A stretch of DNA of 64,000 bases, taken from NCBI GenBank assembly GCA_016722045.1, contig JADKGY010000001.1:992001-1056000 (forward strand), written 5' to 3'. The DNA is from Candidatus Opimibacter skivensis (GTDB lineage Bacteria; Bacteroidota; Bacteroidia; Chitinophagales; Saprospiraceae). The position numbers and the translations under genes were made by a program. Shown in pieces: positions 33,471 through 41,507 of this stretch. The notes beneath the pieces were generated by a model. The model was given only the letters and a program-made list of their open reading frames with translations. It had not been told where the DNA came from and ran no database searches. The first letter of the stretch is position 1, and each line of letters begins with the position of its first letter.

Positions 33471-35042
33471 TTACAATCTTCCCCCCGCCTTCGGTGCTAA
33501 CCTAATTATCGGACAAATCATTTCTTCAAGCGATATTCCGCCGTGCTGAAATGTATTCCGGTAATAATTATTGAAGTGGTTGTAATTGTTTGGATAAAGA
33601 AAATATTTATCCTCCTTCGCGAATATATAGCTGCTGCTGAGGTTAGGTCTTGGCAAACCTGCCTCTTCAGGTTTCTTGATTTCCAATACATCTTTGGGAT
33701 CGTATTGAAGATTCTTTCCCATTTTGTACCTGAGATTAGTCGTTGTATTTCGATCGCCGACAACTTTTGATGGTTGCTTTACACGGATTGTACCATGATC
33801 GGTGCCGATGATCAATTTCATCCCCTGCCCTGCCATCTTACGAAGTGCAAGCCATACAGGCGAATTTACAAACCAACTGTATGTCAGTGAGCGATATGCC
33901 TTCTCATCACCAGCCAATTCTTTTAAAACCTCCATCTCTGTGCGGGCATGCGACAACATATCTATGAAATTGTAGACGATGACCAGGAGATTATTGTGCA
34001 TGTAATCAAGTGCCTTTTCGCCAAGATCTTTTGCATCATCAGCATTGGTGATCTTCTTGTATTGCCACTTAATTTCTTTTCTGATCCGTCGTTGGATTTG
34101 TTTTCCAAGCAGATCCGCCTCATGCATATTTTTTCCCCCTTCTTCATAATCTTCAAGCCACATATCAGGATAATTTTTTGCAATATCTGCAGGCATCATA
34201 CCAGCGAAGATTGCATTCCGGCTGTATTGTGTTGATGTTGGAAGTATGCTATAGAAAAAGGCCTCTTCTTCAACTTCAAAAAATTCAGTGATGACAGGCT
34301 CAAGGATCTTCCATTGATCCCAACGCAGATTATCCAATAAGAGAAATACGACAGGCGACTGATCATTGATATACGGAAATACTTTTGTGGCTAAAAGATC
34401 GGGTGACATCAATGGCGCCTTATCTTTTTCTTTAATCCAGGACAAATATTGTTTCCCGACAAATTTGGAAAATTCAGAATTGGCCTCCTGTTTTTGCATA
34501 GACAGAATATCAATCATCTCTTCACTACGTGCTGTATCAATTTTGATTTCCCAGTTGACAATACGTTTATAGGCTTCCGCCCATGAATTGGTATCGAGCC
34601 CGCTATTGATCTCAACCATAATATTGCGAAACTCCACCTGGTAATCCGAAGATGTTTTCTCCCGCACAAGGCGTTTATTGTCGACTATTCTTTTGAGCGT
34701 AAGGAGTATCTGGTTTGGATTGACAGGTTTGATGAGATAATCATCAATCTGTGAGCCGAGTGCTTCTTCCATGATCTTCTCCGCTTCATTCTTGGTGATC
34801 ATGACGATGGGAAGGGATGGCTTCAGTGCTTTGAGTCGTTGCAAAGTTTCGAGACCGCTCAGCCCGGGCATGCTTTCATCAAGAAAAATGATATCCACAT
34901 CGCCGGCTTTTTCAAACTCATAGATAGCATCATGACCGTTAGAAACGGTGATGACGTTGTATCCTTTTTTTTCCAAAAAAAATAATTGGGGCTTGAGCAA
35001 ATCTATTTCATCGTCCGCCCAGAGTATTTTTATTTTATCCAT
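33471..35042 (-). CDS. porX: PorX: T9SS response regulator with PglZ phosphatase-fold effector domain
   Basis: I choose ATG 35042 (MDKIKILWADDEIDLL); the frame also has a TTG two codons upstream. The 523-residue protein has an N-terminal receiver (residues 1-120; acid pair D10-D11, phospho-acceptor Asp55 in FLDESMPG, Lys in YLIKPV) and a C-terminal PglZ domain of the alkaline phosphatase superfamily (VFLLLDNLRWDQW, YSILPTSTQYSRNAIFAGMM, LIIGTDHGTIRVKQPSK) with the expected metal ligands. PorX controls T9SS gene expression in Porphyromonas and relatives, and hydrolyses linear oligonucleotides there. No porY kinase is adjacent. It fits the gldLMN genes and cargo in this window. Confidence 0.92.
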   Translation of the reverse strand: MDKIKILWADDEIDLLKPQLFFLEKKGYNVITVSNGHDAIYEFEKAGDVDIIFLDESMPGLSGLETLQRLKALKPSLPIVMITKNEAEKIMEEALGSQIDDYLIKPVNPNQILLTLKRIVDNKRLVREKTSSDYQVEFRNIMVEINSGLDTNSWAEAYKRIVNWEIKIDTARSEEMIDILSMQKQEANSEFSKFVGKQYLSWIKEKDKAPLMSPDLLATKVFPYINDQSPVVFLLLDNLRWDQWKILEPVITEFFEVEEEAFFYSILPTSTQYSRNAIFAGMMPADIAKNYPDMWLEDYEEGGKNMHEADLLGKQIQRRIRKEIKWQYKKITNADDAKDLGEKALDYMHNNLLVIVYNFIDMLSHARTEMEVLKELAGDEKAYRSLTYSWFVNSPVWLALRKMAGQGMKLIIGTDHGTIRVKQPSKVVGDRNTTTNLRYKMGKNLQYDPKDVLEIKKPEEAGLPRPNLSSSYIFAKEDKYFLYPNNYNHFNNYYRNTFQHGGISLEEMICPIIRLAPKAGGRL

Positions 35043-35135
35043 ATTCAACTTTTACAAAGCTTAAGGTATTCATCTTAAAGAGAATGATCCTATCAACGAA
35101 CCCCGCAAGGCCGATATTTTCTTAATCTTTGTGTT

Positions 35136-36344
35136 ATGAACAAACGGAAGCTCATAAATGATCCGGTCTATGGCCTAATTCATATCCGTACGCCCCTGAT
35201 TTTTGATCTGATCGAACATCCGTTGTTTCAGCGCCTTCGACGGATAAAGCAAACCGGTCTTACACACCTGGTCTATCCAGGGGCCCAGCATACACGCTTC
35301 CATCATGCGCTTGGGGCTATGCATCTGATGGGCATGGCTATAGATGAGCTCAGATCCAAGCACGTTGAAATAAGTCCTCAGGAGGCTGAGGCGGCTTTAA
35401 TTGCAGTCCTCTTGCACGATATTGGCCATAGTCCTTACAGTCATGCCCTGGAAGGACAACTCATCCATACTGACCACGAATCCATAGGTAAAGTATTAAT
35501 AAGTCACCTTCAAAAGACCCTTGATCAAAACATAGGGCTTGCCCTGGAGATGTTTGAGGGATTATATCATCGTCCATTTTTCCATCAACTCATCAGCGGC
35601 CAGCTTGATCTGGACAGGCTTGATTATCTGTCAAGAGACAGTTTTTATACAGGTGTAGCTGAAGGTGTGGTCGGTCACGACCGGATACTACGCATGCTTC
35701 AGGTGGTCAATGACCAGCTGGTCGTCGAAGAAAAGGGGCTCCATAGTATTGAAAAATTTCTTGTGGCCCGCAGAATCATGTATTGGCAGGTATACCTGCA
35801 CAAAACAGTTTTATCAGCAGAATTGATGGCAAGGCACATTATCAAACTCCTGAGAGAAGAAAAGTCAAGTACAAGAGCACTGTTTATAGCTTCAGAACTC
35901 GACTTTTTTTTATCAAATAATGTCAATTTGGAATATTTCAAAAAGGATTTCGACGAAATCATGCCCTTTTTCCTTGCTTTGGATGATACATCCATTGACT
36001 ATAGCATCAAGCGGTTGACGAAATATCATACCGGCCCATTACAATTCCTGGCTTCAAATCTTATCAACAGGATACTTCACAAAATTCAATGGTCCACTGA
36101 GCAGGTTGCTGAAAACACTTTGCAGGATACTATACGAAAAACCGCAGGACAGTATAGCTTGTCTGAGGCTGAAGCTGCGAAATTAGTCTGGGCAGGGAAC
36201 GAATCAAATTCCATTTATAACCGGGATATTGACGAGATTCAAATATTGACTAAGGAAAAGGAAATAAAACCATTCTCTTCCTTTCTCGAAAGTCCGATCA
36301 GCATTGCCTTAAACAGGAAATATTTTATTTGTCATCCCCGATAA
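35136..36344 (+). CDS. HD-domain phosphohydrolase (dGTPase/SAMHD1-like, COG1078 type)
   Basis: The 402-residue protein has the metal-binding HD residues in order: H in QHTRFHHALGAMHLMG, HD in AALIAVLLHDIGHSPYSHAL, and the distal Asp in SGQLDLDRLDYLSRDSFYTG. The RLRRIKQTGLTHLVYPGAQH segment near residue 30 is typical of the SAMHD1-like group. The C-terminal half is helical. Members cleave dNTPs or nucleotide second messengers; the substrate here is not known. It is transcribed away from porX across a 93-bp gap. Confidence 0.87.
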   Translation: MNKRKLINDPVYGLIHIRTPLIFDLIEHPLFQRLRRIKQTGLTHLVYPGAQHTRFHHALGAMHLMGMAIDELRSKHVEISPQEAEAALIAVLLHDIGHSPYSHALEGQLIHTDHESIGKVLISHLQKTLDQNIGLALEMFEGLYHRPFFHQLISGQLDLDRLDYLSRDSFYTGVAEGVVGHDRILRMLQVVNDQLVVEEKGLHSIEKFLVARRIMYWQVYLHKTVLSAELMARHIIKLLREEKSSTRALFIASELDFFLSNNVNLEYFKKDFDEIMPFFLALDDTSIDYSIKRLTKYHTGPLQFLASNLINRILHKIQWSTEQVAENTLQDTIRKTAGQYSLSEAEAAKLVWAGNESNSIYNRDIDEIQILTKEKEIKPFSSFLESPISIALNRKYFICHPR

Positions 36345-36395
36345 TGCAAATACGTAAATCCATCGGTGAAGGCCTAAACATTTTACATCTTTGCA

Positions 36396-37700
36396 ATGAA
36401 CAATTTCAATATACCAATGGCAACAATGGATGCTAAAACCATATTTGAACTCATAAGTAAGGAAGAAAACCGACAGCGTAAAGGAATCGAGCTGATAGCT
36501 TCTGAAAATTTCACCTCGACTGCAGTGTTGGAGGCTATGGGCTCCTGCCTGACCAATAAATATGCAGAAGGGTATCCCGGCAAGAGATATTATGGTGGTT
36601 GTGAGATCGTGGATGAGATAGAAACAATGGCTATCGACAGCCTGAAATCACTTTTTGGTGCAGAATACGCCAATGTACAGCCTCATTCAGGTGCGCAGGC
36701 CAATTCATCAGTGTACCTGGCTGTCCTTAAACCCGGTGATACAATCCTTGGCTTTAACCTGGCGCATGGCGGCCACCTTACACACGGCTCTCCTGTCAAT
36801 TATAGTGGACTTACATTTAAGGCTGTTCCCTACAATGTCAAAGAGGAGACCGGACGCATAGATATGGATGGGGTTTATAGTCAGGCCATTGCCCACAAAC
36901 CTAAATTGATTATCTGCGGCGCATCTGCTTATTCGAGGGACTGGGACTATGCACGATTCAGGGAGATAGCTGATGAAGTCGGGGCTCTGCTGATGGCTGA
37001 TATTGCACATCCGGCCGGACTGATTGCCATGGGTTTACTGAATGATCCGATACCCCATTGTCATATTGTAACATCAACAACACATAAGACATTACGTGGG
37101 CCAAGAGGAGGCATCATAATGATGGGTCGTGATTTTGACAATCCCTGGGATCGTAAGACTAAAAAGGGAGAGTCTATTCAGATGTCTGCAATATTGAATA
37201 GTGGCGTTTTTCCAGGAATGCAGGGCGGTCCACTGGAACATGTGATTGCAGCTAAAGCAGTTTCATTTATAGAAGCATCAACACCTGAATTCAAACAGTA
37301 TTCTAAACAGGTTATCTCCAATGCCCAGGCCATGGCGAAAGCGTTTGTGGAGAGAGGATATAAATTAATTTCCGATGGCACAGACAATCATCTGATGTTG
37401 ATTGATCTGTCCAATAAAGGTTTGACTGGAAAGGAAGCAGAAGAAGCTTTAATAAAAGCTGACATCACTGTCAATAAAAACATGGTGCCTTTTGACAAGC
37501 ATAGTCCGTTTGTAACCTCAGGTATCAGGGTGGGTACAGCCGCAATTACAACAAGAGGAATGAATGAGGCAGATTGTATTCAGATCGTGGATTGGATTGA
37601 TACTGCATTGATCAATAGAAACGATAATGCAATCCTACATACAATTCATCACAAGATTAATGATTTTGCATCTTCATTCAGGTTGTTTCCGGATGAATAA
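36396..37700 (+). CDS. glyA: Serine hydroxymethyltransferase
   Basis: The 434-residue PLP enzyme interconverts serine and glycine with tetrahydrofolate. The family start IELIASENFTSTAVLEAMGS is intact; the PLP lysine is in VTSTTHKTLRGPRGGIIM; and NKNMVPFDKHSPFVTSGIRV followed by GTAAITTRGM closes the active site. The length is a little over usual, with eight or nine extra residues at the N-terminus; an ATG at 36420 is an alternative. The stop is 12 nt before an inverted copy of the dispersed repeat, whose hairpin may end the transcript. Confidence 0.97.
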   Translation: MNNFNIPMATMDAKTIFELISKEENRQRKGIELIASENFTSTAVLEAMGSCLTNKYAEGYPGKRYYGGCEIVDEIETMAIDSLKSLFGAEYANVQPHSGAQANSSVYLAVLKPGDTILGFNLAHGGHLTHGSPVNYSGLTFKAVPYNVKEETGRIDMDGVYSQAIAHKPKLIICGASAYSRDWDYARFREIADEVGALLMADIAHPAGLIAMGLLNDPIPHCHIVTSTTHKTLRGPRGGIIMMGRDFDNPWDRKTKKGESIQMSAILNSGVFPGMQGGPLEHVIAAKAVSFIEASTPEFKQYSKQVISNAQAMAKAFVERGYKLISDGTDNHLMLIDLSNKGLTGKEAEEALIKADITVNKNMVPFDKHSPFVTSGIRVGTAAITTRGMNEADCIQIVDWIDTALINRNDNAILHTIHHKINDFASSFRLFPDE

Positions 37701-37712
37701 TGTTTTCGGTTT

Positions 37713-37740
37713 GCCCCTAAATCCCCTAAAGGGGACTTTT
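37713..37740 (-). repeat. Dispersed repeat, left inverted copy flanking the DUF559 gene
   Basis: GCCCCTAAATCCCCTAAAGG then GGACTTTT is the reverse complement of the copy at 38191. The hairpin TCCCC-TAAA-GGGGA followed by CTTTTGTTTTT could serve as an intrinsic terminator for glyA. The GGGGC end points outward from the DUF559 gene. Confidence 0.85.
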
Positions 37741-37794
37741 GTTTTTGCTTTTTAGTCATAGCACCTGTAACTTAGGACTTCATTCTCTATTGTC

Positions 37795-38205
37795 ATGTCC
37801 ACCAGTATGCACTACGGAGCGAAGAAATCGACCTTTCTTTTTGCCCTTCAACTGAGGAAAAATCTCACTCCTGCTGAAAAATTTCTTTGGGAATTTCTTC
37901 GCAGACATTTGATGAAATATCGATTTAAATGCCAACACCCAACCTGGATCTATGTTGTTGATTTTTATTGCCACCCCCTGAAGTTTGTAATTGAAGTCGA
38001 TGGCTCTATTCACTTGCTTAAAGAAATTCATGAGAATGATGTCGATAGAGAAACGAATCTGAAGTCTTTTGGACTCAACATTCTTAGATTTACCAATGAT
38101 GAAGTTTTACATGACTCATTAAAAGTGATCCAAAAAATAGAACAGAAAATTGAAGAGCTTTCAACTGCTGTAAATTTTAAAAGTAAAACCAAAAGTCCCC
38201 TTTAG
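37795..38205 (+). CDS. DUF559 endonuclease-like protein (Vsr/PD-(D/E)XK fold)
   Basis: The 136-residue protein matches the DUF559 family: LRKNLTPAEKFLWEFLRRHL, FKCQHPTWIYVVDFYCH and LKFVIEVDGSIH. Asp56 and the E67-V-D69-G motif are the likely metal and catalytic residues of a very-short-patch-repair-like nuclease fold. LNILRFTNDEVLHD is the family's final block. The last residues KSPL and the TAG stop are encoded by the start of the dispersed repeat, and an inverted copy lies 55 nt upstream of the ATG. The start may be the ATG at 37807. No methylase is near, so a restriction role is not suggested. A role in moving the repeat is possible (inference). Confidence 0.85.
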   Translation: MSTSMHYGAKKSTFLFALQLRKNLTPAEKFLWEFLRRHLMKYRFKCQHPTWIYVVDFYCHPLKFVIEVDGSIHLLKEIHENDVDRETNLKSFGLNILRFTNDEVLHDSLKVIQKIEQKIEELSTAVNFKSKTKSPL

Positions 38206-38233
38206 GGGATTTAGGGGCAGGGGATTTAGGGGC
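38191..38233 (+). repeat. Dispersed repeat, right copy plus a partial second unit
   Basis: A full copy (AAAAGTCCCC, TTTAGGGGAT, TTAGGGGC; 38191-38218) is followed directly by AGGGGATTTAGGGGC (38219-38233). It contains the stop of the DUF559 gene and ends one base before the stop of the convergent truA gene. Confidence 0.85.
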
Positions 38234-38234
38234 A

Positions 38235-38969
38235 CTACGGATAAACAACTTCTTCCAGAAATAGTCCTTCAGGAGGAACACTCCATTGCACAGGAAGAGG
38301 TATTTGATTATCCAGACATTCTTTGATATCACTGACTGATAATTTTCCTAATCCCGCATTCAGACAAGCACCAACAATAAGTCTGACCATGCCGCGCAAA
38401 AAACGATTTGCCTTTATTGAAAAAGTCGCTTTGTTTTCTTCAAAAATCCAAAGTGAATCTGTGATAGCACATTTGTAATGCTCAACACTTGAGCCGGTTT
38501 TACAAAAGGGCAGAAATTCTGTATAATCTCTGAGCAGAAGTGCTGTTTCCTGCATCGCCATCATATCCAATTCTACATTCTGATTAAAATAAAAAGACTG
38601 ATCGCGGGTAAAAGGATTTTTTTCAAAATGGATATAATATTTGTAGTGTCTCTCTGTCGCAGAATAACGCGCATGGAATGAATAGTCTGTTTCGACTATT
38701 GAATTTATGGAAATATCAAGAGGGAGTATGGAATTTATCTGGTAGAGAAGTTTCGGTGAATATATGGCTGAGGCCACATCAAAGTGGGCTGTATAGTGTC
38801 GGGCATGTACACCGGTATCAGTACGACCGCAACCGGTTATTTCAATAGGTTCGCGCAGAATGGTGGTAAATGCTTCTTCAAGGGTTTGCTGCACAGTAAT
38901 GTCACCGGGTTGCCTTTGCCAACCACAATAAGCCTTACCTAAATAACTCAATTCTAAACGCCATCGCAT
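38235..38969 (-). CDS. truA: tRNA pseudouridine(38-40) synthase
   Basis: The start is ATG 38969 (MRWRLELSYLGKAYCGW); the frame also has a TTG three codons earlier. The 244-residue enzyme makes pseudouridine in the anticodon arm of tRNAs. Catalytic Asp51 lies in ITGCGRTDTGVHA, and RFLRGMVRLIVGACLNAGLG is the conserved C-terminal block. The length is typical. It converges with the DUF559 cassette, whose repeat ends one base from its stop. Confidence 0.95.
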   Translation of the reverse strand: MRWRLELSYLGKAYCGWQRQPGDITVQQTLEEAFTTILREPIEITGCGRTDTGVHARHYTAHFDVASAIYSPKLLYQINSILPLDISINSIVETDYSFHARYSATERHYKYYIHFEKNPFTRDQSFYFNQNVELDMMAMQETALLLRDYTEFLPFCKTGSSVEHYKCAITDSLWIFEENKATFSIKANRFLRGMVRLIVGACLNAGLGKLSVSDIKECLDNQIPLPVQWSVPPEGLFLEEVVYP

Positions 38970-39180
38970 ACGTTGCAAATATGGTGGTTTCTTCTCTTTG
39001 CATCGTTATAAAAAATGAACCCTGGCCATCCTAAGAAGGACCAGGGCTCGGAGAGATCATGTCGATATGACTTATGCCAGTAAAATGACATCAATAAACT
39101 ATGATGCCGGAAACTGACTAAATTATTTTGTTCGGGGGAATGGATAAATATACAAAACATTGTGGAATAACCTAAAGATT

Positions 39181-39382
39181 TAAAATGAAGGCCAGGGCAA
39201 AAGAAGGCGGAGGCAAAAATGGAGGCTAAGGCTAAGGAAATCAATAGGCAATTGGCAATGAGCAAAAAATACAATTGGCAATTAGCAATATGCAAAAAAC
39301 TACAAAGGGTTAGTACAAATTGCTTATTGCTCTTTGCCTATTGTCTATTGCTTATTATTTATTGCTTATTGCCTATTGCCTA
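39181..39382. repeat. Inverted arrays of GGCAATA-type units next to clpX
   Basis: GGAGGCTAAGGCTAAGG (39220-39237) and GGCAATTGGCAATGAGCAA-type units (39247-39293) face an array reading ATTGCTTATTGC, TTGCCTATTG (39318-39380). The arms could pair into a long imperfect hairpin with a loop of about 25 nt. The right arm holds the TAG stop of clpX. The rest of the 410-bp gap between truA and clpX (38970-39180) holds no gene I would call. Confidence 0.8.
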
Positions 39383-40627
39383 AGCGGCCTTCAGTTTCTT
39401 CAATTGCACCTTATCAAGTTTACCTTTTGCATAGCGGAGATCCACCTCGAATACTTTCACATCTTTTTTGGAGGGTATCTCAAACATGGCGTCCATCATG
39501 ATGGCTTCACAAATGGATCTCAAACCACGGGCACCCAAACCAAAGTCAATTGCTTTTTGTGCAATGTATTCAATAGCTCCATCCGTCATTGAAAACTTGA
39601 CACCTTCAAGTTCGAAAAGTCTCTTGTATTGTTTGATCAGTGCATTGCGGGGTTCGGTCATGATACGCTGGAGCGTTTCCTGATCCAAAGGTTCAAGATA
39701 TCCAAGTACAGGTAGCCTTCCGACTAATTCGGGTATCAGGCCAAAAGTCTTAAGGTCTTTGTGCGATACATAGTGGAATAACTTTTCAGTGTCAATGGCT
39801 TTTGAGTCCTCATTGCCATACCCGATCACATTTTTATTGAGACGACGGGAAATAATTTTTTCCAATCCATCAAATGCTCCACCGGCAATGAAAAGAATAT
39901 TTTGCGTATTGACTTTGACAAGTTTTTGTTCGGGATGCTTACGGCCTCCCTGCGGAGGAACTAACACATCTGTTCCTTCAAGTATCTTCAACATAGCCTG
40001 TTGCACACCTTCGCCTGACACATCACGTGTAATACTTGGGTTGTCGCTCTTGCGGGCTATTTTATCAATCTCATCGATGTATACAATACCGCGCTCAGCT
40101 GCCTCCACATTGTAATCACAAGCCTGGAGAAGACGGGACAACATACTTTCAACATCTTCACCTACATAACCTGCTTCAGTAAATACAGTAGCATCTACAA
40201 TCGCAAATGGCACATCGAGCATTTTTGCAATCGTCTTTGCGATAAGTGTTTTACCAGTACCTGTCTGTCCAACAAGAAGAATGTTAGACTTTTCCAGTTC
40301 CACTTCATCAATTGATTTATTCTTGATTCTTTTGTAATGGTTGTAGACAGCTACACTGATACATTTTTTAGCTTCATTCTGGCCGATCACATACTGGTCA
40401 AGATACTTTTTGATTTGCTGTGGAGTGATGTGCTCAGGAACATCGAGGTTTTCTTCCTTCTTTTTTAATTTCTCATCATTGTCATAGAGTTCCTGACGAA
40501 CGATCTCATAGGCCTGTTCAACACAAAGCTCACAGATATGGCCTTCAATACCTGCTATAAGGATAAGTGCTTCTTTCTTATCTCGTCCACAAAATGAACA
40601 GCCGAATTGATCATCACTTGTCTTCAT
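39380..40627 (-). CDS. clpX: ATP-dependent Clp protease ATP-binding subunit ClpX
   Basis: The 415-residue AAA+ unfoldase has the N-terminal zinc-binding domain (CSFCGRDKKE and CELCVEQA), Walker A LLVGQTGTGKTLIAKT, Walker B GIVYIDEIDKIARKS, the GYVGEDVE pore loop, and the sensor-2 arginine in GLGARGLRSICE. The IGF-type ClpP-binding loop appears as VIGYGNED, so the core IGF is altered to IGY. It follows clpP on the same strand after 153 nt that contain a strong hairpin. The stop is within a repeat arm. Confidence 0.96.
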   Translation of the reverse strand: MKTSDDQFGCSFCGRDKKEALILIAGIEGHICELCVEQAYEIVRQELYDNDEKLKKKEENLDVPEHITPQQIKKYLDQYVIGQNEAKKCISVAVYNHYKRIKNKSIDEVELEKSNILLVGQTGTGKTLIAKTIAKMLDVPFAIVDATVFTEAGYVGEDVESMLSRLLQACDYNVEAAERGIVYIDEIDKIARKSDNPSITRDVSGEGVQQAMLKILEGTDVLVPPQGGRKHPEQKLVKVNTQNILFIAGGAFDGLEKIISRRLNKNVIGYGNEDSKAIDTEKLFHYVSHKDLKTFGLIPELVGRLPVLGYLEPLDQETLQRIMTEPRNALIKQYKRLFELEGVKFSMTDGAIEYIAQKAIDFGLGARGLRSICEAIMMDAMFEIPSKKDVKVFEVDLRYAKGKLDKVQLKKLKAA

Positions 40628-40725
40628 AATTCAGAATTTAATAGTTGCAAAAGAAAACTCCTGCAACGGCATTTTATTTATTTTGATGCAGGTGCGAACT
40701 CCATGCAACAGCTTTTCAAGTTGCA

Positions 40726-40772
40726 AGAGAAAACTCCTGCAATGGCGAGCTGCCATTGTTGGAGTTTTCTCT
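40726..40772 (-). terminator. Strong hairpin between clpP and clpX, with a duplicated arm
   Basis: AGAGAAAACTCCTGCAATGG-C (40726-40746) pairs with 40752-40772 over 21 positions with two mismatches and a 5-nt loop. The left arm sequence is repeated at 40648-40668 (AAGAAAACTCCTGCAACGGC). The minus-strand transcript has no T run after it, so attenuation or RNA processing between clpP and clpX is more likely than full termination. Confidence 0.6.
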
Positions 40773-40780
40773 AACAATCA

Positions 40781-41464
40781 TTATTTACTTCTTGTCAATA
40801 CTTCATCCACAAGACCGTATTCTTTTGCCTGATGAGAGGACATCCAATTATCACGATCAGAATCTTTTTCAATTTGCTCCACCGTTTTACCTGTATGTTT
40901 TGCCATGATTGCATACAATTCATCCTTCATGCTTTTAATGAGGTTGTATGAAATTTCCATTTCGGTAAATTGTCCCTGCATGCCTCCGCTTGGCTGATGG
41001 ATCATCACCCGGCTATGTGGCAGACAAGTTCTTTTTCCTTTTGTTCCTGCAGCTAACAATACAGCTCCCATTGAAGCGGCAAGACCTGTACAGATAGTCC
41101 CGATCTCAGGAGAGACATACTGCATCGTATCATAGATACCCAGGCCTGAAATTACATTACCGCCGGGGCTATTGATAAACATCTGGATATCCCTTTTATT
41201 ATCAGTAGATTCAAGGAAAAGCAATTGCGCCTGTATGACATTAGCTACATAGTCATTGACCGGAACGCCAAGGAATATAATCCGATCCATCATCAGTCGG
41301 GAGAAAACATCCATGCCCACGACATTCATCTGGCGCTCCTCTATGACCTGGGGAGTGAAGCCATTAATATCAGGTACAGATGTTTGCATGTATCGATCAA
41401 GGTGAGTTCCTGAAATACCTGCGTGCTTAGTGGCATATTTATAAAACTCGCTATTGTTACTCAT
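40781..41464 (-). CDS. clpP: ATP-dependent Clp protease proteolytic subunit ClpP
   Basis: The 227-residue serine protease has Ser131 in CTGLAASMGAVLL, His156 in VMIHQPSGGMQGQ, and the catalytic Asp in EKDSDRDNWMSSHQAKEYGL. INSPGGNVISGLGIYD is the oxyanion block. The N-terminus is about 25 residues longer than the E. coli propeptide region, as is usual in Bacteroidota. It lies between tig (43 nt) and clpX, the common tig-clpP-clpX order. Confidence 0.96.
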   Translation of the reverse strand: MSNNSEFYKYATKHAGISGTHLDRYMQTSVPDINGFTPQVIEERQMNVVGMDVFSRLMMDRIIFLGVPVNDYVANVIQAQLLFLESTDNKRDIQMFINSPGGNVISGLGIYDTMQYVSPEIGTICTGLAASMGAVLLAAGTKGKRTCLPHSRVMIHQPSGGMQGQFTEMEISYNLIKSMKDELYAIMAKHTGKTVEQIEKDSDRDNWMSSHQAKEYGLVDEVLTRSK

Positions 41465-41507
41465 ATCTAAGAAGTGGATTTTAAGTTAAAACGCTAAATT
41501 AAGGGTA

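Noticed and set aside
37780..38031. Minus-strand ORF opposite the DUF559 gene
   Set aside because: It is a shadow of the DUF559 frame, which has a full family motif set.
37795..38205. DUF559 protein as part of a restriction-modification or Vsr repair system
   Set aside because: No DNA methylase or mismatch-repair gene is adjacent; the neighbours are glyA and truA.
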